The notes under the pieces were generated by a model. That model ran no database searches. It saw only the letters and a list, made by a program, of their open reading frames with translations, and was not told the origin of the DNA. Positions 17,715-26,415 of a DNA stretch of 64,000 nucleotides are shown here, piece after piece. Each line of letters opens with the position of its first letter. The stretch's first letter is position 1. Source of the DNA: Pantoea sp. (lineage in GTDB: Bacteria; Pseudomonadota; Gammaproteobacteria; Enterobacterales; Enterobacteriaceae); contig NZ_JAPWKD010000031.1 of the NCBI RefSeq assembly GCF_028283705.1, positions 124,001 through 188,000 of the forward strand, given 5' to 3'. Made by a program: the position numbers and the translations under genes.

Positions 17715-18577
17715 GGTGCAAATAACGTGACGGCGTCACGCGAAATCTTTTCCGCCGCGAACAATCCGCGCATGCGCGCCCAACTGTTGCTATCGACCTC
17801 GCGGACATGATGTTGCTGTGCGGCTTTCAGCATCGTCCACAGCGGATCAGCCTGCCAGCGCTTCACGATACTCTCCTGCCGATAGTGCGCCACCAGTAAC
17901 CAGTCGGGGTTTTGCGCCAGCAGGGTTTCCAGGCCGATCGGCGTCATCGGTGCGCCATTAATCGGCTCCGTCACCTGCAATCCCAGCGCGCTCAGCACCC
18001 CGCCGGTGTAACTGTCACGCGAATGCAGCGTGAACTGATTTTCACGCGACGTGCCGAACATCACCCGGGTTCCCTGCGGCAGCTGTGCAGCGGCGCTAGC
18101 CATTCGCTGCCGATGTAACGCCAGCCGTTGCTCCATCTCCGCTTGTTTACCCACCACCGCACCGATGATGGCCGCAGACTGCAAATTTTCCTGGTACGTT
18201 TCATTGCGCGATTTGAGGAGCAGCACTGGCGCAATACGCTGCAATGCATTGTAGATACCGGCATGACGGCTGCTATCGGCGATGATCAGATCAGGATGCA
18301 GGCTGCTGATCGCCTCCAGGCTGGGCTGCCCGCGTAGCCCGACGGATTGCCAGGGCTGGAGGTGCACCCGCACCTCCTCCAGTAAACGTTGCGGATCGTT
18401 ATCGTCAGCAATGCCAACCGGGCTGAGATCCACCGCAGCCAGCGCATCGGCAAACGACAGTTCAAGTACCACAATCCGTTGTGGTACCTGCGCCAGAGTA
18501 AAAGTGCCGTGCTGATCCTGCACCGTCACCGCGCTGGCTGACCCCATCAACGCCAGCAGCAAAAACAGAACACGCAT
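17711..18577 (-). CDS. fecB: FecB, periplasmic ferric citrate-binding protein
   Basis: 288 aa. Signal peptide MRVLFLLLALMGSASA-V. Type III periplasmic binding protein: VPQRIVVLELSFADALAAVD, PSLEAISSLHPDLIIADSSR, and EPINGAPMTPIGLETLLAQ match FecB. Delivers the iron ligand from the periplasm to FecCD. Starts 14 bases after fecA. Confidence 0.95.
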   Translation of the reverse strand: MRVLFLLLALMGSASAVTVQDQHGTFTLAQVPQRIVVLELSFADALAAVDLSPVGIADDNDPQRLLEEVRVHLQPWQSVGLRGQPSLEAISSLHPDLIIADSSRHAGIYNALQRIAPVLLLKSRNETYQENLQSAAIIGAVVGKQAEMEQRLALHRQRMASAAAQLPQGTRVMFGTSRENQFTLHSRDSYTGGVLSALGLQVTEPINGAPMTPIGLETLLAQNPDWLLVAHYRQESIVKRWQADPLWTMLKAAQQHHVREVDSNSWARMRGLFAAEKISRDAVTLFAP

Positions 18578-18591
18578 GGTGATGTCTCCCG

Positions 18592-20931
18592 TCAGAATTT
18601 CAGTGCACCCTGCACATAGAAGGTACGCGGCTGCCCGGCATAAATGCCTTTGTTGTTATCGTCGTAGGAGCGAGTGAAGTAGTCCTGGTCAAACAGGTTT
18701 TTCACCCCGACAGCGAGATTCAGATTGGCGAGGCTGGGGCCGAAATCATAACTGGCACGCGCGCCCCACAGCATAAAACCGGGAATACGACCGGTGCTGC
18801 CATCGGCGCTTTCCTGCACGGTGTTGGCGTTATCCGCGTACTGGCTCGACTGGAATTCGCTGTTGAGGTTAAAAGTCCAGCTGCCGGGATGGTAATCCAC
18901 CCCGAGGGTGCCTTTCTGACGCGGAGAGAACGGCACCTGGTTGCCATAGGTGTCGCCTTTTTCGCGAATTTCAGCGTTCACATAGGCGTAGCTGGCGTAA
19001 ACCGACACCTCTTCCAGCTGCGGCGTCAGCTCTCCGAGGTTGTAGCGCACCTGGCTCTCCAGCCCGGTATGGCGCGTCTTACCGCGCGCGGTGACGGTAT
19101 CGTTGGTCTGGTTCGAGTCGTACTGGTTATTAAAGTTGATCAGGAACAGGCCCACTTCGGCCGTCAGCCCGCCATCGTCGTAACGGGTGCCCAGTTCCCA
19201 GGTGCGGGCTTTTTCCGGTTCAACGTTGCCGCTTTCCACCGCTTTGCCAATCTGGCTGTACTGCACGGTGCCGAAGGAACCTTCGGTGTTGGCATACAGG
19301 TTCCAGCTGTCGGTGAGGTGGTACAGCACGTTCAGCGCCGGTAGCGGCGCGTTATAGCTGACATCCTGGCGCGTGCCGCGAATCGCATTGCGCTGGAACG
19401 ACTCGATATGTTCAAAACGCATCCCCGGCGTGATGGTCCAGTTGCCGATATCAATACGGTCATCCAGATACCAGGCATGGGCTTCTGTGCCGGAACGGGT
19501 GTCGCGGTCATACGGGCTGGCGGTAGATGGCAACTCACCGCTGGCAGTTGGGGTGTAGTAACGCATCTCGTGCCCGGATTCGCTGACATAGCGATAACCG
19601 ACACCCACTTCATGCGCGGTCGGACCGAGGTTAAAACTCTGACTGTAGCGTGGCTCAATACCCCGTACCCAATATTCACGAGGTGACAGTGTCACACGCG
19701 TTCCCTGCTCCAGATAACCGCTGCGCAGCGTATGGGTATAGAAACCGAGGATATTAAACTTATGCTGCTGATCTGGCTGGAACTGATAACCGAGGCTGGC
19801 CAGCTGACGGCGGCCCCAGAAGCGGTCATAAGGACGCGTTGATTGCCAGCGATCCGCATCATAATCGGCGCGGCTCAACCCGCCCGGCATATCCGCTTCG
19901 CCGTCGTAATATTGCAGCAGGCTGGTGAAGGTATGCACTTCGTTTGGGGCATACTGGCTTTTCAGCATGACATCGTCGATGCGGGTCGCACTGTGTTCAC
20001 GCCAGTCGCTGCCACGGGTACCTGAGTAAAGGATCGCGCTGCCGAAACCGTTGTCCGCCGTGCCACCCACCAGCAGGTTATGCGTCTCTTTTGGGTTGTT
20101 CTGTGAAGATGTCGGGCTGAGCTGCCCTTCAACCCCCGCTTCAATACCGAAATCTTTGGGAATGGCGCGCGTTACGAAGTTAACCACCCCGCCCACGCTT
20201 TGCGGCCCATAACGCACCGCTCCGCCGCCACGCACCACATCCACCGCATCCATATTGCCGAGCGAGATCGGGGCCAGCGATAGCTGCGGCTGACCGTATG
20301 GCGCAAACGGCACCGGGATGCCATCCATCAGCACTGTAGATCGGCTGGCAAGGCGCGGGTTCAGGCCGCGAATGCCAAAGTTCATCGCCAGATCATGGCT
20401 GCCGGTACCGTTGTTTTCCGGGGCATTGACGCCCGGAATACGGTTGAGCACTTCACGCATGGTGGTCGCACCGTTTTTGGCAAAATCGGCACGGCGAATC
20501 ACGTCACGCGCACCCGGGTGTTCAAACACGTCGCTTTCACGCGCTTCACCCAGCCAGTCACCGACTACGGTCAGGCTCTGCTCAGTCGGTTGCGGTTTAA
20601 CCGTCCACAGATTGCTACCAAGCGCGCTGGCTTCCAGCTGCGCCCCCTGCAACAGTGCCGCCAGCCCCTCATTTACCGCATAATCGCCCTGTAATCCCGC
20701 GCTTTGCTTACCACGCGTCAGGCTGGCATCCATCGATAAGGTAATGCCCGCAGTTGCTGCAAACTGATTTAACACGCTATCCAGCGGACCGGCGGCGATA
20801 TTGTAATGCGTGGTGGCAGGCGCTGCGGCCACCACCATTCCCGAGGTGAAAAGTAAGGCAGGAAGAAGGCTGAAGCGGATTGCCGTCACCAGCGGTAACA
20901 CCCGCAGCGCATGTGGACGTGAAGCGGTCAT
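18592..20931 (-). CDS. fecA: FecA, TonB-dependent outer-membrane ferric citrate receptor
   Basis: 779 aa from ATG 20931, with GGAGA about 5 bases upstream; an extended in-frame start has no support. Signal peptide, then an N-terminal signalling domain (STN, about residues 35-110, with DASLTRGKQSAGLQGDY) that contacts FecR, TonB box region LTVVGDW, plug domain (TTMREVLNRIPGVNAPENNG, LMDGIPVPFAPYGQP, GGGAVRYGPQSVGG) and a 22-strand barrel ending in YVQGALKF with terminal Phe. Long runs agree with E. coli FecA, including loop segments around the citrate site, so ferric dicitrate as ligand is well supported. Confidence 0.97.
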   Translation of the reverse strand: MTASRPHALRVLPLVTAIRFSLLPALLFTSGMVVAAAPATTHYNIAAGPLDSVLNQFAATAGITLSMDASLTRGKQSAGLQGDYAVNEGLAALLQGAQLEASALGSNLWTVKPQPTEQSLTVVGDWLGEARESDVFEHPGARDVIRRADFAKNGATTMREVLNRIPGVNAPENNGTGSHDLAMNFGIRGLNPRLASRSTVLMDGIPVPFAPYGQPQLSLAPISLGNMDAVDVVRGGGAVRYGPQSVGGVVNFVTRAIPKDFGIEAGVEGQLSPTSSQNNPKETHNLLVGGTADNGFGSAILYSGTRGSDWREHSATRIDDVMLKSQYAPNEVHTFTSLLQYYDGEADMPGGLSRADYDADRWQSTRPYDRFWGRRQLASLGYQFQPDQQHKFNILGFYTHTLRSGYLEQGTRVTLSPREYWVRGIEPRYSQSFNLGPTAHEVGVGYRYVSESGHEMRYYTPTASGELPSTASPYDRDTRSGTEAHAWYLDDRIDIGNWTITPGMRFEHIESFQRNAIRGTRQDVSYNAPLPALNVLYHLTDSWNLYANTEGSFGTVQYSQIGKAVESGNVEPEKARTWELGTRYDDGGLTAEVGLFLINFNNQYDSNQTNDTVTARGKTRHTGLESQVRYNLGELTPQLEEVSVYASYAYVNAEIREKGDTYGNQVPFSPRQKGTLGVDYHPGSWTFNLNSEFQSSQYADNANTVQESADGSTGRIPGFMLWGARASYDFGPSLANLNLAVGVKNLFDQDYFTRSYDDNNKGIYAGQPRTFYVQGALKF

Positions 20932-21017
20932 AACGTCTCCAAAGATGATAATTTTTGTGGTTTTCAGAGATAAGTCGTATGACCGGGGTAAAAGGGACAA
21001 TGACGGTGAAAAAAAAT

Positions 21018-21971
21018 TTAACGACGCTGAACCGTGGCCCAGTAGCGGGTAATGCGATGTACCGCAATCGGCAGGGTTTGCTCCAGCGCGTGCAGCGCCT
21101 GGTCGCTCTCGCGTAACGGAAAGGTGCCGCTGACGCGCAGGCTGGCGGCGGCCGGATCGCAGCGCAGCACACCCTGACGATAACGCGCCAGCTGGGTAAT
21201 CACTTCACCCAGCGGCCGATCGCTGACACTGAGCCAACCGTGGATCCAGCCCGGTTCTGGCTGTGCATCCGTGCTAATCGCACCGTAGTGGTCGGCCGAG
21301 AAACGCAGCATCTGCCCCTGCTGCACGGTAACACTCTGCTGCGGAGCGCTGATAAGACGCACCGCCACTGCGTGCTGGCTGACGCGTAACAGCGTGGCAT
21401 CGTCCTGCTGCTGTACGCTAAAAGCGGTACCGAGTGCGGTCAGTTGCCCCTGTCGGGTGTAGACCCGAAACGGACGCTGCTGCGCATCTTTGCCGGTGGT
21501 GATAGCGAGGGTGCCGGTGAGTAACTCGATGCGTCGCTCGCTGGCGCTGAAGGTGACATTGGCCGCTGAAGCCGTATCGAGTGTCAGCAGGCTGCCATCC
21601 GCCAGCTGATGCTGCCGAATCTCGCCGCGTGCCGTACGATAATCGGCGCGCAGCCCCGTTACGTAATCAGTCCGCCACAGCTGCCATCCCGCGCCCACAC
21701 CCACCGCCAGCAGCAAGCCTTTCAGCACATGACGGCGTGTCATCTGCGAATCGCGCAGCGCTCTGCTGGCAACCTCGCCCGGCATCCCCTGCATTTGCTG
21801 GCGCAGGTTCTCCACCTGTTGCCACGCCCATTGATGATCCTGATGCGCATCGACCCAGCGTTGCCATTTTAATTCCTGCTGCGGGCTGACCCGTTCACCG
21901 CTCAGCACCGCATACCAGTGCGATGCGCTGCGCAGCGCTTCCCGTTGCGCATTCGACAGCGGCGCGCTCAT
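21018..21971 (-). CDS. fecR: FecR, transmembrane sigma-factor regulator
   Basis: 317 aa from ATG 21971, the same length as E. coli FecR. Cytoplasmic N-terminus (LSNAQREALRSASHWYAVLSGE, then QRWVDAHQDHQWAWQQVENL), one TM helix around residue 90 (VLKGLLLAVGVGAGWQLW), and a periplasmic FecR domain (GEIRQHQLADGSLLTLDTAS) that receives the signal from FecA. Starts one base after the fecI stop. The gap before fecA (20932-21017) should hold the FecI-dependent promoter. Confidence 0.95.
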   Translation of the reverse strand: MSAPLSNAQREALRSASHWYAVLSGERVSPQQELKWQRWVDAHQDHQWAWQQVENLRQQMQGMPGEVASRALRDSQMTRRHVLKGLLLAVGVGAGWQLWRTDYVTGLRADYRTARGEIRQHQLADGSLLTLDTASAANVTFSASERRIELLTGTLAITTGKDAQQRPFRVYTRQGQLTALGTAFSVQQQDDATLLRVSQHAVAVRLISAPQQSVTVQQGQMLRFSADHYGAISTDAQPEPGWIHGWLSVSDRPLGEVITQLARYRQGVLRCDPAAASLRVSGTFPLRESDQALHALEQTLPIAVHRITRYWATVQRR

Positions 21972-21972
21972 G

Positions 21973-22494
21973 TCACAGCCCCTGCTCAAGACGGAACAAC
22001 AGGCAATGCTCGGTGGCTTTCGCCATATATTTTTTCACCGAACTGACCGACACCGACAGCTGTACAGCGATCTCGGCATAGGTCAGGTTATCCAGCTGCG
22101 ACAGCAAAAAAGCCTGACGCGCTTTGAAGCCCAGCCCGTCCAGCATGCGGTCGATCAATTGCAGGATTTCCAGCTGGCTTTGCTGCACTTCCGGTGACGG
22201 GGCGACAACTTCCGGCAGCTGGCTGAGTAATTCGAGATAGGCTTTTTCCAGCGCGTTGCGGCGAAAACGATCCACCATCACGCGCTTCGCCAGCGTACAA
22301 AGGAAGGATTTGGCATCACGGATGTCGGCCAGATGGCCGCCGGACATCACCCGTAGAAAGGTGTCCTGAGTGACATCATCCGCATCAAAGGCTGAACGCA
22401 GCTTGCCCGTCAGCCAGTGCCTGAGCCAGCGATGGTTGTTGGCATAGAACAGCGCCAGAGACGGCGCAGCAGAGGATTCAGCAGCAGGCAACAT
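21973..22494 (-). CDS. fecI: FecI, ECF sigma factor
   Basis: 173 aa from ATG 22494, equal to E. coli FecI. Region 2: FDADDVTQDTFLRVM and DAKSFLCTLAKRVMVDRFRR; region 4: LLSQLDNLTYAEIAVQLSVSVSSVKKYMAKA. A TTG 18 bases upstream is also in frame but less likely. It transcribes fecABCDE when FecA-FecR signal ferric citrate, and should be under Fur through the site just upstream. Confidence 0.95.
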   Translation of the reverse strand: MLPAAESSAAPSLALFYANNHRWLRHWLTGKLRSAFDADDVTQDTFLRVMSGGHLADIRDAKSFLCTLAKRVMVDRFRRNALEKAYLELLSQLPEVVAPSPEVQQSQLEILQLIDRMLDGLGFKARQAFLLSQLDNLTYAEIAVQLSVSVSSVKKYMAKATEHCLLFRLEQGL

Positions 22495-22539
22495 GATGTC
22501 AAAGTATGTCAAAAGGTGAAAAGTGCAATGATACTAACT

Positions 22540-22558
22540 GCGAATGGTTATCATTACA
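22540..22558. promoter_or_regulatory. Candidate Fur box upstream of fecI
   Basis: GCGAATGGTTATCATTACA matches 13 of 19 positions of GATAATGATAATCATTATC, about 46 bases before the fecI start. Fur repression of fecIR is established in E. coli; here it is inferred from position and sequence. Confidence 0.6.
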
Positions 22559-22670
22559 ACCATTCCAGTAACGGCACGGATCGTACTACCGCCTTGAACA
22601 TCAACCACCAGGTGCGCATCAATGCGCCCCCTACGCTAGCAGGGTCGGTATTTATGTCGACGCAGGGATC

Positions 22671-22694
22671 CGTCGCGGCGCGATTTATCGCGCC
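22671..22694. repeat. REP-like short palindrome, single unit
   Basis: CGTCGCGGCGCGATTTATCGCGCC contains the core GGCGCGATTTATCGCGC also found at 28289-28306 and, inverted, at 28337-28353. It abuts the LacI gene scrap. Such units are typical intergenic repeats in enterics. Confidence 0.6.
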
Positions 22695-22764
22695 AGGTTG
22701 TGCCACCACCGTGAGCGGTTGTGATGCGGTCTCGCTCCACGGGAATTTGACGTGGTGTCACAAT
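22695..22764 (-). pseudogene. Scrap of a LacI-family regulator gene
   Basis: About 70 bases resemble 23590-23660 inside the intact LacI gene downstream, roughly three-quarters identical by eye, including the identical 15-base run CTCGCTCCACGGGAA. On the minus strand it translates to FPWSETASQPLTVVAQP, compared with FPWSEIVSPPLTVVAQP in the intact protein. The similarity stops at the REP-like palindrome on one side and just before hicA on the other. It looks like the remnant of a duplicated or exchanged regulator gene. Confidence 0.6.
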
Positions 22765-22780
22765 GTGATACTATTTGCGC

Positions 22781-23035
22781 ATGAACAAACGACACCAAAA
22801 AACGCTGTCAGATGTGTTCGCCCGACCCGTAAGCGGTTCGATAAAATGGAGCGATATTGAATCGCTTTTTATTGCCTTGGGTGCGGAAGTTCATGAAAGG
22901 GAAGGCTCAAGGATTGCGGTTCTACTGAAAGGACAAAAGAAAATCTTTCACAGGCCACATCCGAGACCTACCACTGACAAGGGGGCGGTTAACTCCATTC
23001 GGATATGGCTGGATAGTTTAGGAATCAGACCATGA
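22781..23035 (+). CDS. hicA: HicA-type mRNA interferase toxin
   Basis: 84 aa from ATG 22781. HicA/YcfA family: IKWSDIESLFIALGAEVHER, GSRIAVLLKGQKKIFHRPHP with the catalytic His in FHRPHP, and VNSIRIWLDSLGI. dsRBD-like fold; members cleave mRNA and arrest translation. Longer N-terminus (about 20 aa) than the shortest HicA. Its stop overlaps the hicB start (ATGA). Confidence 0.9.
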   Translation: MNKRHQKTLSDVFARPVSGSIKWSDIESLFIALGAEVHEREGSRIAVLLKGQKKIFHRPHPRPTTDKGAVNSIRIWLDSLGIRP

Positions 23036-23373
23036 ATAATACACTCAAAATAGACGGCCATGTTGCCGTTATCACTTTTGATCCAGAGATAGAAATGTTT
23101 CGCGGGGAGTTTGTCGGCCTGAACGGCGGGGCTGATTTCTACGCTTACAGCGTGGAGGAACTCAAAAAAGAAGGTTCTGTATCACTGGCTGTTTTTCTGG
23201 ATGAATGCCAGAAAGACGGGATTGAACCTTACAAAACTTTCAGCGGCAAGGTTACGACCCGTCTGACACCAGAACGGCATCAGGCGCTTGCAGTTACCGC
23301 TCAGGCTCATGGTGTGTCTATTAACGAATTACTCAATGAAGGTGTTGATCTCGTTATACAGAAGCATTCTTAA
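23032..23373 (+). CDS. hicB: HicB-type antitoxin
   Basis: 113 aa. N-terminal partial RNase H-like HicB fold (GHVAVITFDPEIEMFRGEFVGL, SVEELKKEGSVSLAVFLD) and a C-terminal ribbon-helix-helix DNA-binding segment (KVTTRLTPERHQALAVTAQAHGVSINELLNEGV in outline). Neutralises HicA and probably represses the operon. Starts inside the hicA stop, so it is co-translated. Complete. Confidence 0.9.
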   Translation: MNNTLKIDGHVAVITFDPEIEMFRGEFVGLNGGADFYAYSVEELKKEGSVSLAVFLDECQKDGIEPYKTFSGKVTTRLTPERHQALAVTAQAHGVSINELLNEGVDLVIQKHS

Positions 23374-23458
23374 GGAAGATTCAGAATGCCTAAGCATCAC
23401 TTGTTACAATGCAGCAGCTACAAACCCGGGTAAGTGTCCAGGATGATAAAACCTCGGA

Positions 23459-24532
23459 TTAACTGGCTGCTATTACCCCAATCGACTGGCGTTCAATTAA
23501 TTCCGCACTGAACCGGGGTAACGGATCAAGCACCTCGCCACGAATTTCCGCAATCAGCCTGCGTGCCGCTTCGCGTCCCATTTCATATACCGGCTGCGCG
23601 ACTACCGTGAGCGGCGGCGATACAATCTCGCTCCACGGGAAATTGTCGTACATCACAAACGACAGCTGCTGCGGAATACGCAGACCCCGGCGCATCACTT
23701 CGCGCAGCAGTGACATCGCCACCACGCTGTCGGAGGCGATCAGCGCGGTAGGCGGTTGTTCGCGTTGCCACAGCCTTGCGACGATTTGCCGGATTTGTTC
23801 ATCGCTGTCGGCATTGACCTGCACCAGCGTCGGGTCAAATGGCAGCCCGGCGGCAGCAAACGCCCGCATCATGCCACCGACACGCTGTGCGACCGGCGTC
23901 AAGCCAAAGTCACTGAGCTGCGTAAACTCCCCTGCCAGCATCATGCTGGTGACGTATGCCACCTGACGATGCCCGGCAGCGATCAATGCCTGCGTTGCCT
24001 GCTGCGCAACATCGGTGAAATCACAGCAAATCGCTTCCACGTTCAGATCAATGACGGCGCGATCGAATAACTTCAACGCGCGCCCTTCCGCCAGCACCTG
24101 CATCAGGTGAGCGTTTTTATCCCGCTCCGAGCAACAGGGGGTAACGATGATGCCATCCACCTGTTTTTCCAGCATCACCCGCACCGCGTCCTGTTCCGCC
24201 TGCCACTTCTCGTCACTGTTGCTGAGCAGTAACTGATAACCCGCCTGCCGGGTGACGTCCGCCATACCGCGCAGCGCCAGGCCAAAGTGTGGGTTCTCAA
24301 TATCACCAACGATCACGCCGATGGTGTTGGAACGTCCGGTATTCATGCTGCGAGCCAGTTCATTGGGGCGATAACCGAGCGCTGCGGCTGCGCTACTGAC
24401 GCGGGTCTGCACCTCTTCGCTCACCGCCCCATAGCCACCCAGCGCGCGTGCAGCCTGCGCTTTTGATACTTTTGCTGCTCGCGCGACATCGGCCACGGTT
24501 GGCGCTTTAGAACGCACTTTCTGGTTGGTCAT
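23459..24532 (-). CDS. LacI-family transcriptional regulator of the adjacent amino-acid uptake genes
   Basis: 357 aa. N-terminal LacI helix-turn-helix (PTVADVARAAKVSKAQAARALGGYG) and hinge (LGYRPNELARSMNTGRS), followed by a periplasmic-binding-protein-like sensor domain (IGVIVGDIENPHFG, DGIIVTPCC, GHRQVAYVTS, ALIASDSVVAMSLLREV). It is transcribed away from an ABC transporter/oxidase operon; two identical palindromes in the intergenic region are its probable operators. The inducer is unknown, likely the transported compound. Confidence 0.9.
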   Translation of the reverse strand: MTNQKVRSKAPTVADVARAAKVSKAQAARALGGYGAVSEEVQTRVSSAAAALGYRPNELARSMNTGRSNTIGVIVGDIENPHFGLALRGMADVTRQAGYQLLLSNSDEKWQAEQDAVRVMLEKQVDGIIVTPCCSERDKNAHLMQVLAEGRALKLFDRAVIDLNVEAICCDFTDVAQQATQALIAAGHRQVAYVTSMMLAGEFTQLSDFGLTPVAQRVGGMMRAFAAAGLPFDPTLVQVNADSDEQIRQIVARLWQREQPPTALIASDSVVAMSLLREVMRRGLRIPQQLSFVMYDNFPWSEIVSPPLTVVAQPVYEMGREAARRLIAEIRGEVLDPLPRFSAELIERQSIGVIAAS

Positions 24533-24609
24533 AATTAATTCGAATCACAGGTTGATGACAGGAAGATTGACGATGAAAAACGTGTGTGCTTAAACTCATT
24601 GTAACTCCC

Positions 24610-24623
24610 TGAGACCGGTCTCA
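24610..24623. promoter_or_regulatory. Operator-like palindrome 1
   Basis: TGAGACCGGTCTCA, a perfect 14-bp palindrome with the central CG typical of LacI-family operators. 78 bases before the LacI gene start and 45 bp from an identical second copy, a spacing that allows looping or cooperative binding. Confidence 0.7.
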
Positions 24624-24654
24624 CAATCACTGTTGCTCAGGAAGCCACTTGCGT

Positions 24655-24668
24655 TGAGACCGGTCTCA
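24655..24668. promoter_or_regulatory. Operator-like palindrome 2
   Basis: Second exact copy of TGAGACCGGTCTCA, flanked by TT and AA (TTGAGACCGGTCTCAA), 62 bases before the binding-protein gene. Probable repressor site controlling the transport operon. Confidence 0.7.
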
Positions 24669-24730
24669 AAAACATTACATCCTCCGGCTCAACAGTCTCT
24701 GATGTTTAAACCTGCAAAAACGGACGAGCT

Positions 24731-25543
24731 ATGAAATCGCATAAACACCTGCACGCCCTGTTCGGCGCTGCCATCGCCCTGTGTTCGCTTTCCTTCCCAT
24801 TGTTTGCTGCCAGTAATGACAACCCGTATGGCCTGCTGACGCCGGGTCAGCTGCGCGTCGCCAGCGTCGGCGATTCCAAACCTTATACCTTCACCGACGC
24901 CAGCGGGCAGTTCACCGGGTTCGATGTGGAGTTCTTTAAGAACGTGGCCCACCGTATGGGTATCGACAAGGTGGATTTTGTTGGGCAGGATTTCTCCGCC
25001 ATCCTGCCCGCCGTCGCCAACGGCCAGTTTGATGCGGGCGTGGCGGCAATCGGTATCACCCCGGCACGGGAAAAAACTGTCGATTTCTCCACCGGTTATC
25101 TCGCTGGTTATCTGACGGTGCTGACACGCAGCGACAGTGGCGTCACTGACGTTGCCACGCTGGCGAAACATCGCCTTGGGGTGATCCAGGGGACGTTACA
25201 GGAGAACTATGCCGTGGAGCACTTTACCCAGACCGATATCGTGCGTTTCCCGGATAACAACACCGCGGTATCGGCGATGAATAACGGCACGCTGGATGCG
25301 GTGTTCCTCGATTACGAAGCGGCGAAAAGCTATGCCGAACGCTTCAAGCTGGTCTCGGCTGCCGATATTCCCTCTTTCAACGCCCCCGCTGGCGTTGCCA
25401 TCGCCAAAGACAAACCGGCATTTAAAGCCGCTCTGGATAAAGCTATCAAAGCGGCCATGCAGGATGGCACCTGGAAACAGCTCTACCAGAAATGGTTTCC
25501 CGGTTCACCGATGCCAAAACAGTACCTGCCTGGCGGCCAGTAA
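24731..25543 (+). CDS. Periplasmic amino-acid-type solute-binding protein
   Basis: 270 aa. Signal peptide (MKSHKHLHALFGAAIALCSL, cleavage after LFAA). Family 3 binding protein: LRVASVGDSKPYTFTDASGQ, GFDVEFFKNVAHRMGI, FDAGVAAIGITPAREKTVDFS, LGVIQGTLQENYA, LDAVFLDYEAAKSYAERF. The Arg in TPAREK and an acidic residue in the second lobe are where these proteins hold the alpha-amino/carboxyl groups. First gene of an operon with permease, ATPase and an FAD oxidase. Ligand probably a polar amino acid or opine-like compound. Confidence 0.9.
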   Translation: MKSHKHLHALFGAAIALCSLSFPLFAASNDNPYGLLTPGQLRVASVGDSKPYTFTDASGQFTGFDVEFFKNVAHRMGIDKVDFVGQDFSAILPAVANGQFDAGVAAIGITPAREKTVDFSTGYLAGYLTVLTRSDSGVTDVATLAKHRLGVIQGTLQENYAVEHFTQTDIVRFPDNNTAVSAMNNGTLDAVFLDYEAAKSYAERFKLVSAADIPSFNAPAGVAIAKDKPAFKAALDKAIKAAMQDGTWKQLYQKWFPGSPMPKQYLPGGQ

Positions 25544-25611
25544 CGCGGCTCAGGGTTTGTCTTTTCACCGGTGATGAGCGTGCTCATCACCCGCACTGAA
25601 TGGAGACGGCG

Positions 25612-26415
25612 ATGGACATGCTGACAATTCTTTCCCGTACCTTCTTTGATGTTCCATCGATGATCGAAGTGTTGCCGCAGTTGCTGACTACCGGCCTGGT
25701 CAACACGCTGATCATCTCCGTGGCGGCGACCGTGCTCGGTACGTTGCTCGGACTGGCACTGGCGCTGCTGGGGATTTCACCCTCGCGCTGGCTGCGTCTG
25801 CCCGCGCGTATGTATACCGATCTGTTTCGCGGATTGCCGTCAATTCTGACTATTCTGCTGATCGGTCAGGGATTAGCACGTTTCAGTTACCAGCTGTTTG
25901 GCCCCTCACCTTACCCGTTGGGTATTTTTGCTCTTAGCCTGATCGCCAGCGCTTATATGGGTGAGATTTTCCGCTCCGGCATCCAGAGCGTGGAACGCGG
26001 ACAGATGGAAGCCTGCCGGGCGCTGGGTATGAGCTATAGCCGGGCCATGCGGCTGGTGGTGATCCCCCAGGGCATCCGCCGCGTGCTTCCCGCTATCGTT
26101 AACCAGTTCATCGCCATCATCAAAGATTCCTCGCTGGTTTATCTGCTGGGATTGATGACCAACCAGCGTGAGCTGTTTCGCGTCGGTCAGGATGCGGCGG
26201 TACTGACCGGTAACCTGTCGCCGCTGATGCTGGCCGGGGTGTTCTATCTGATCATCACCGTACCGCTGACACATATGGTGAACTACGTTGACGTGCGTTA
26301 CCGCACCGGACGCCGCCGCCTCACCGCGCCGCAGAGCGGGTTGAAAGAGGTGGAGGAGGTACAGAAACCCACCAACAAAGCACTGCTGGAAAGCGCAGGA
26401 GGCCATCATGACTGA
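25612..26415 (+). CDS. Amino-acid ABC transporter permease (HisMQ/ArtQ type)
   Basis: About 267 aa from ATG 25612, which has GGAGA six bases upstream; an ATG at 25600 is also in frame. Five or so hydrophobic helices; N-terminal LLTTGLVNTLIISVAATVLG, the EAA loop ACRALGMSYSRAMRLVVIPQ with the conserved G, and FIAIIKDSSLVYLLGL. A single permease gene suggests a homodimeric channel. Overlaps the ATPase gene by eight bases. Confidence 0.9.
   Translation: MDMLTILSRTFFDVPSMIEVLPQLLTTGLVNTLIISVAATVLGTLLGLALALLGISPSRWLRLPARMYTDLFRGLPSILTILLIGQGLARFSYQLFGPSPYPLGIFALSLIASAYMGEIFRSGIQSVERGQMEACRALGMSYSRAMRLVVIPQGIRRVLPAIVNQFIAIIKDSSLVYLLGLMTNQRELFRVGQDAAVLTGNLSPLMLAGVFYLIITVPLTHMVNYVDVRYRTGRRRLTAPQSGLKEVEEVQKPTNKALLESAGGHHD

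Noticed and set aside
22513..22780. Possible gene between fecI and hicA
   Set aside because: The only long frame (starting within fecI and reaching hicA) is a chance frame; the stretch is better explained by the Fur box, a REP-like unit and the LacI scrap.
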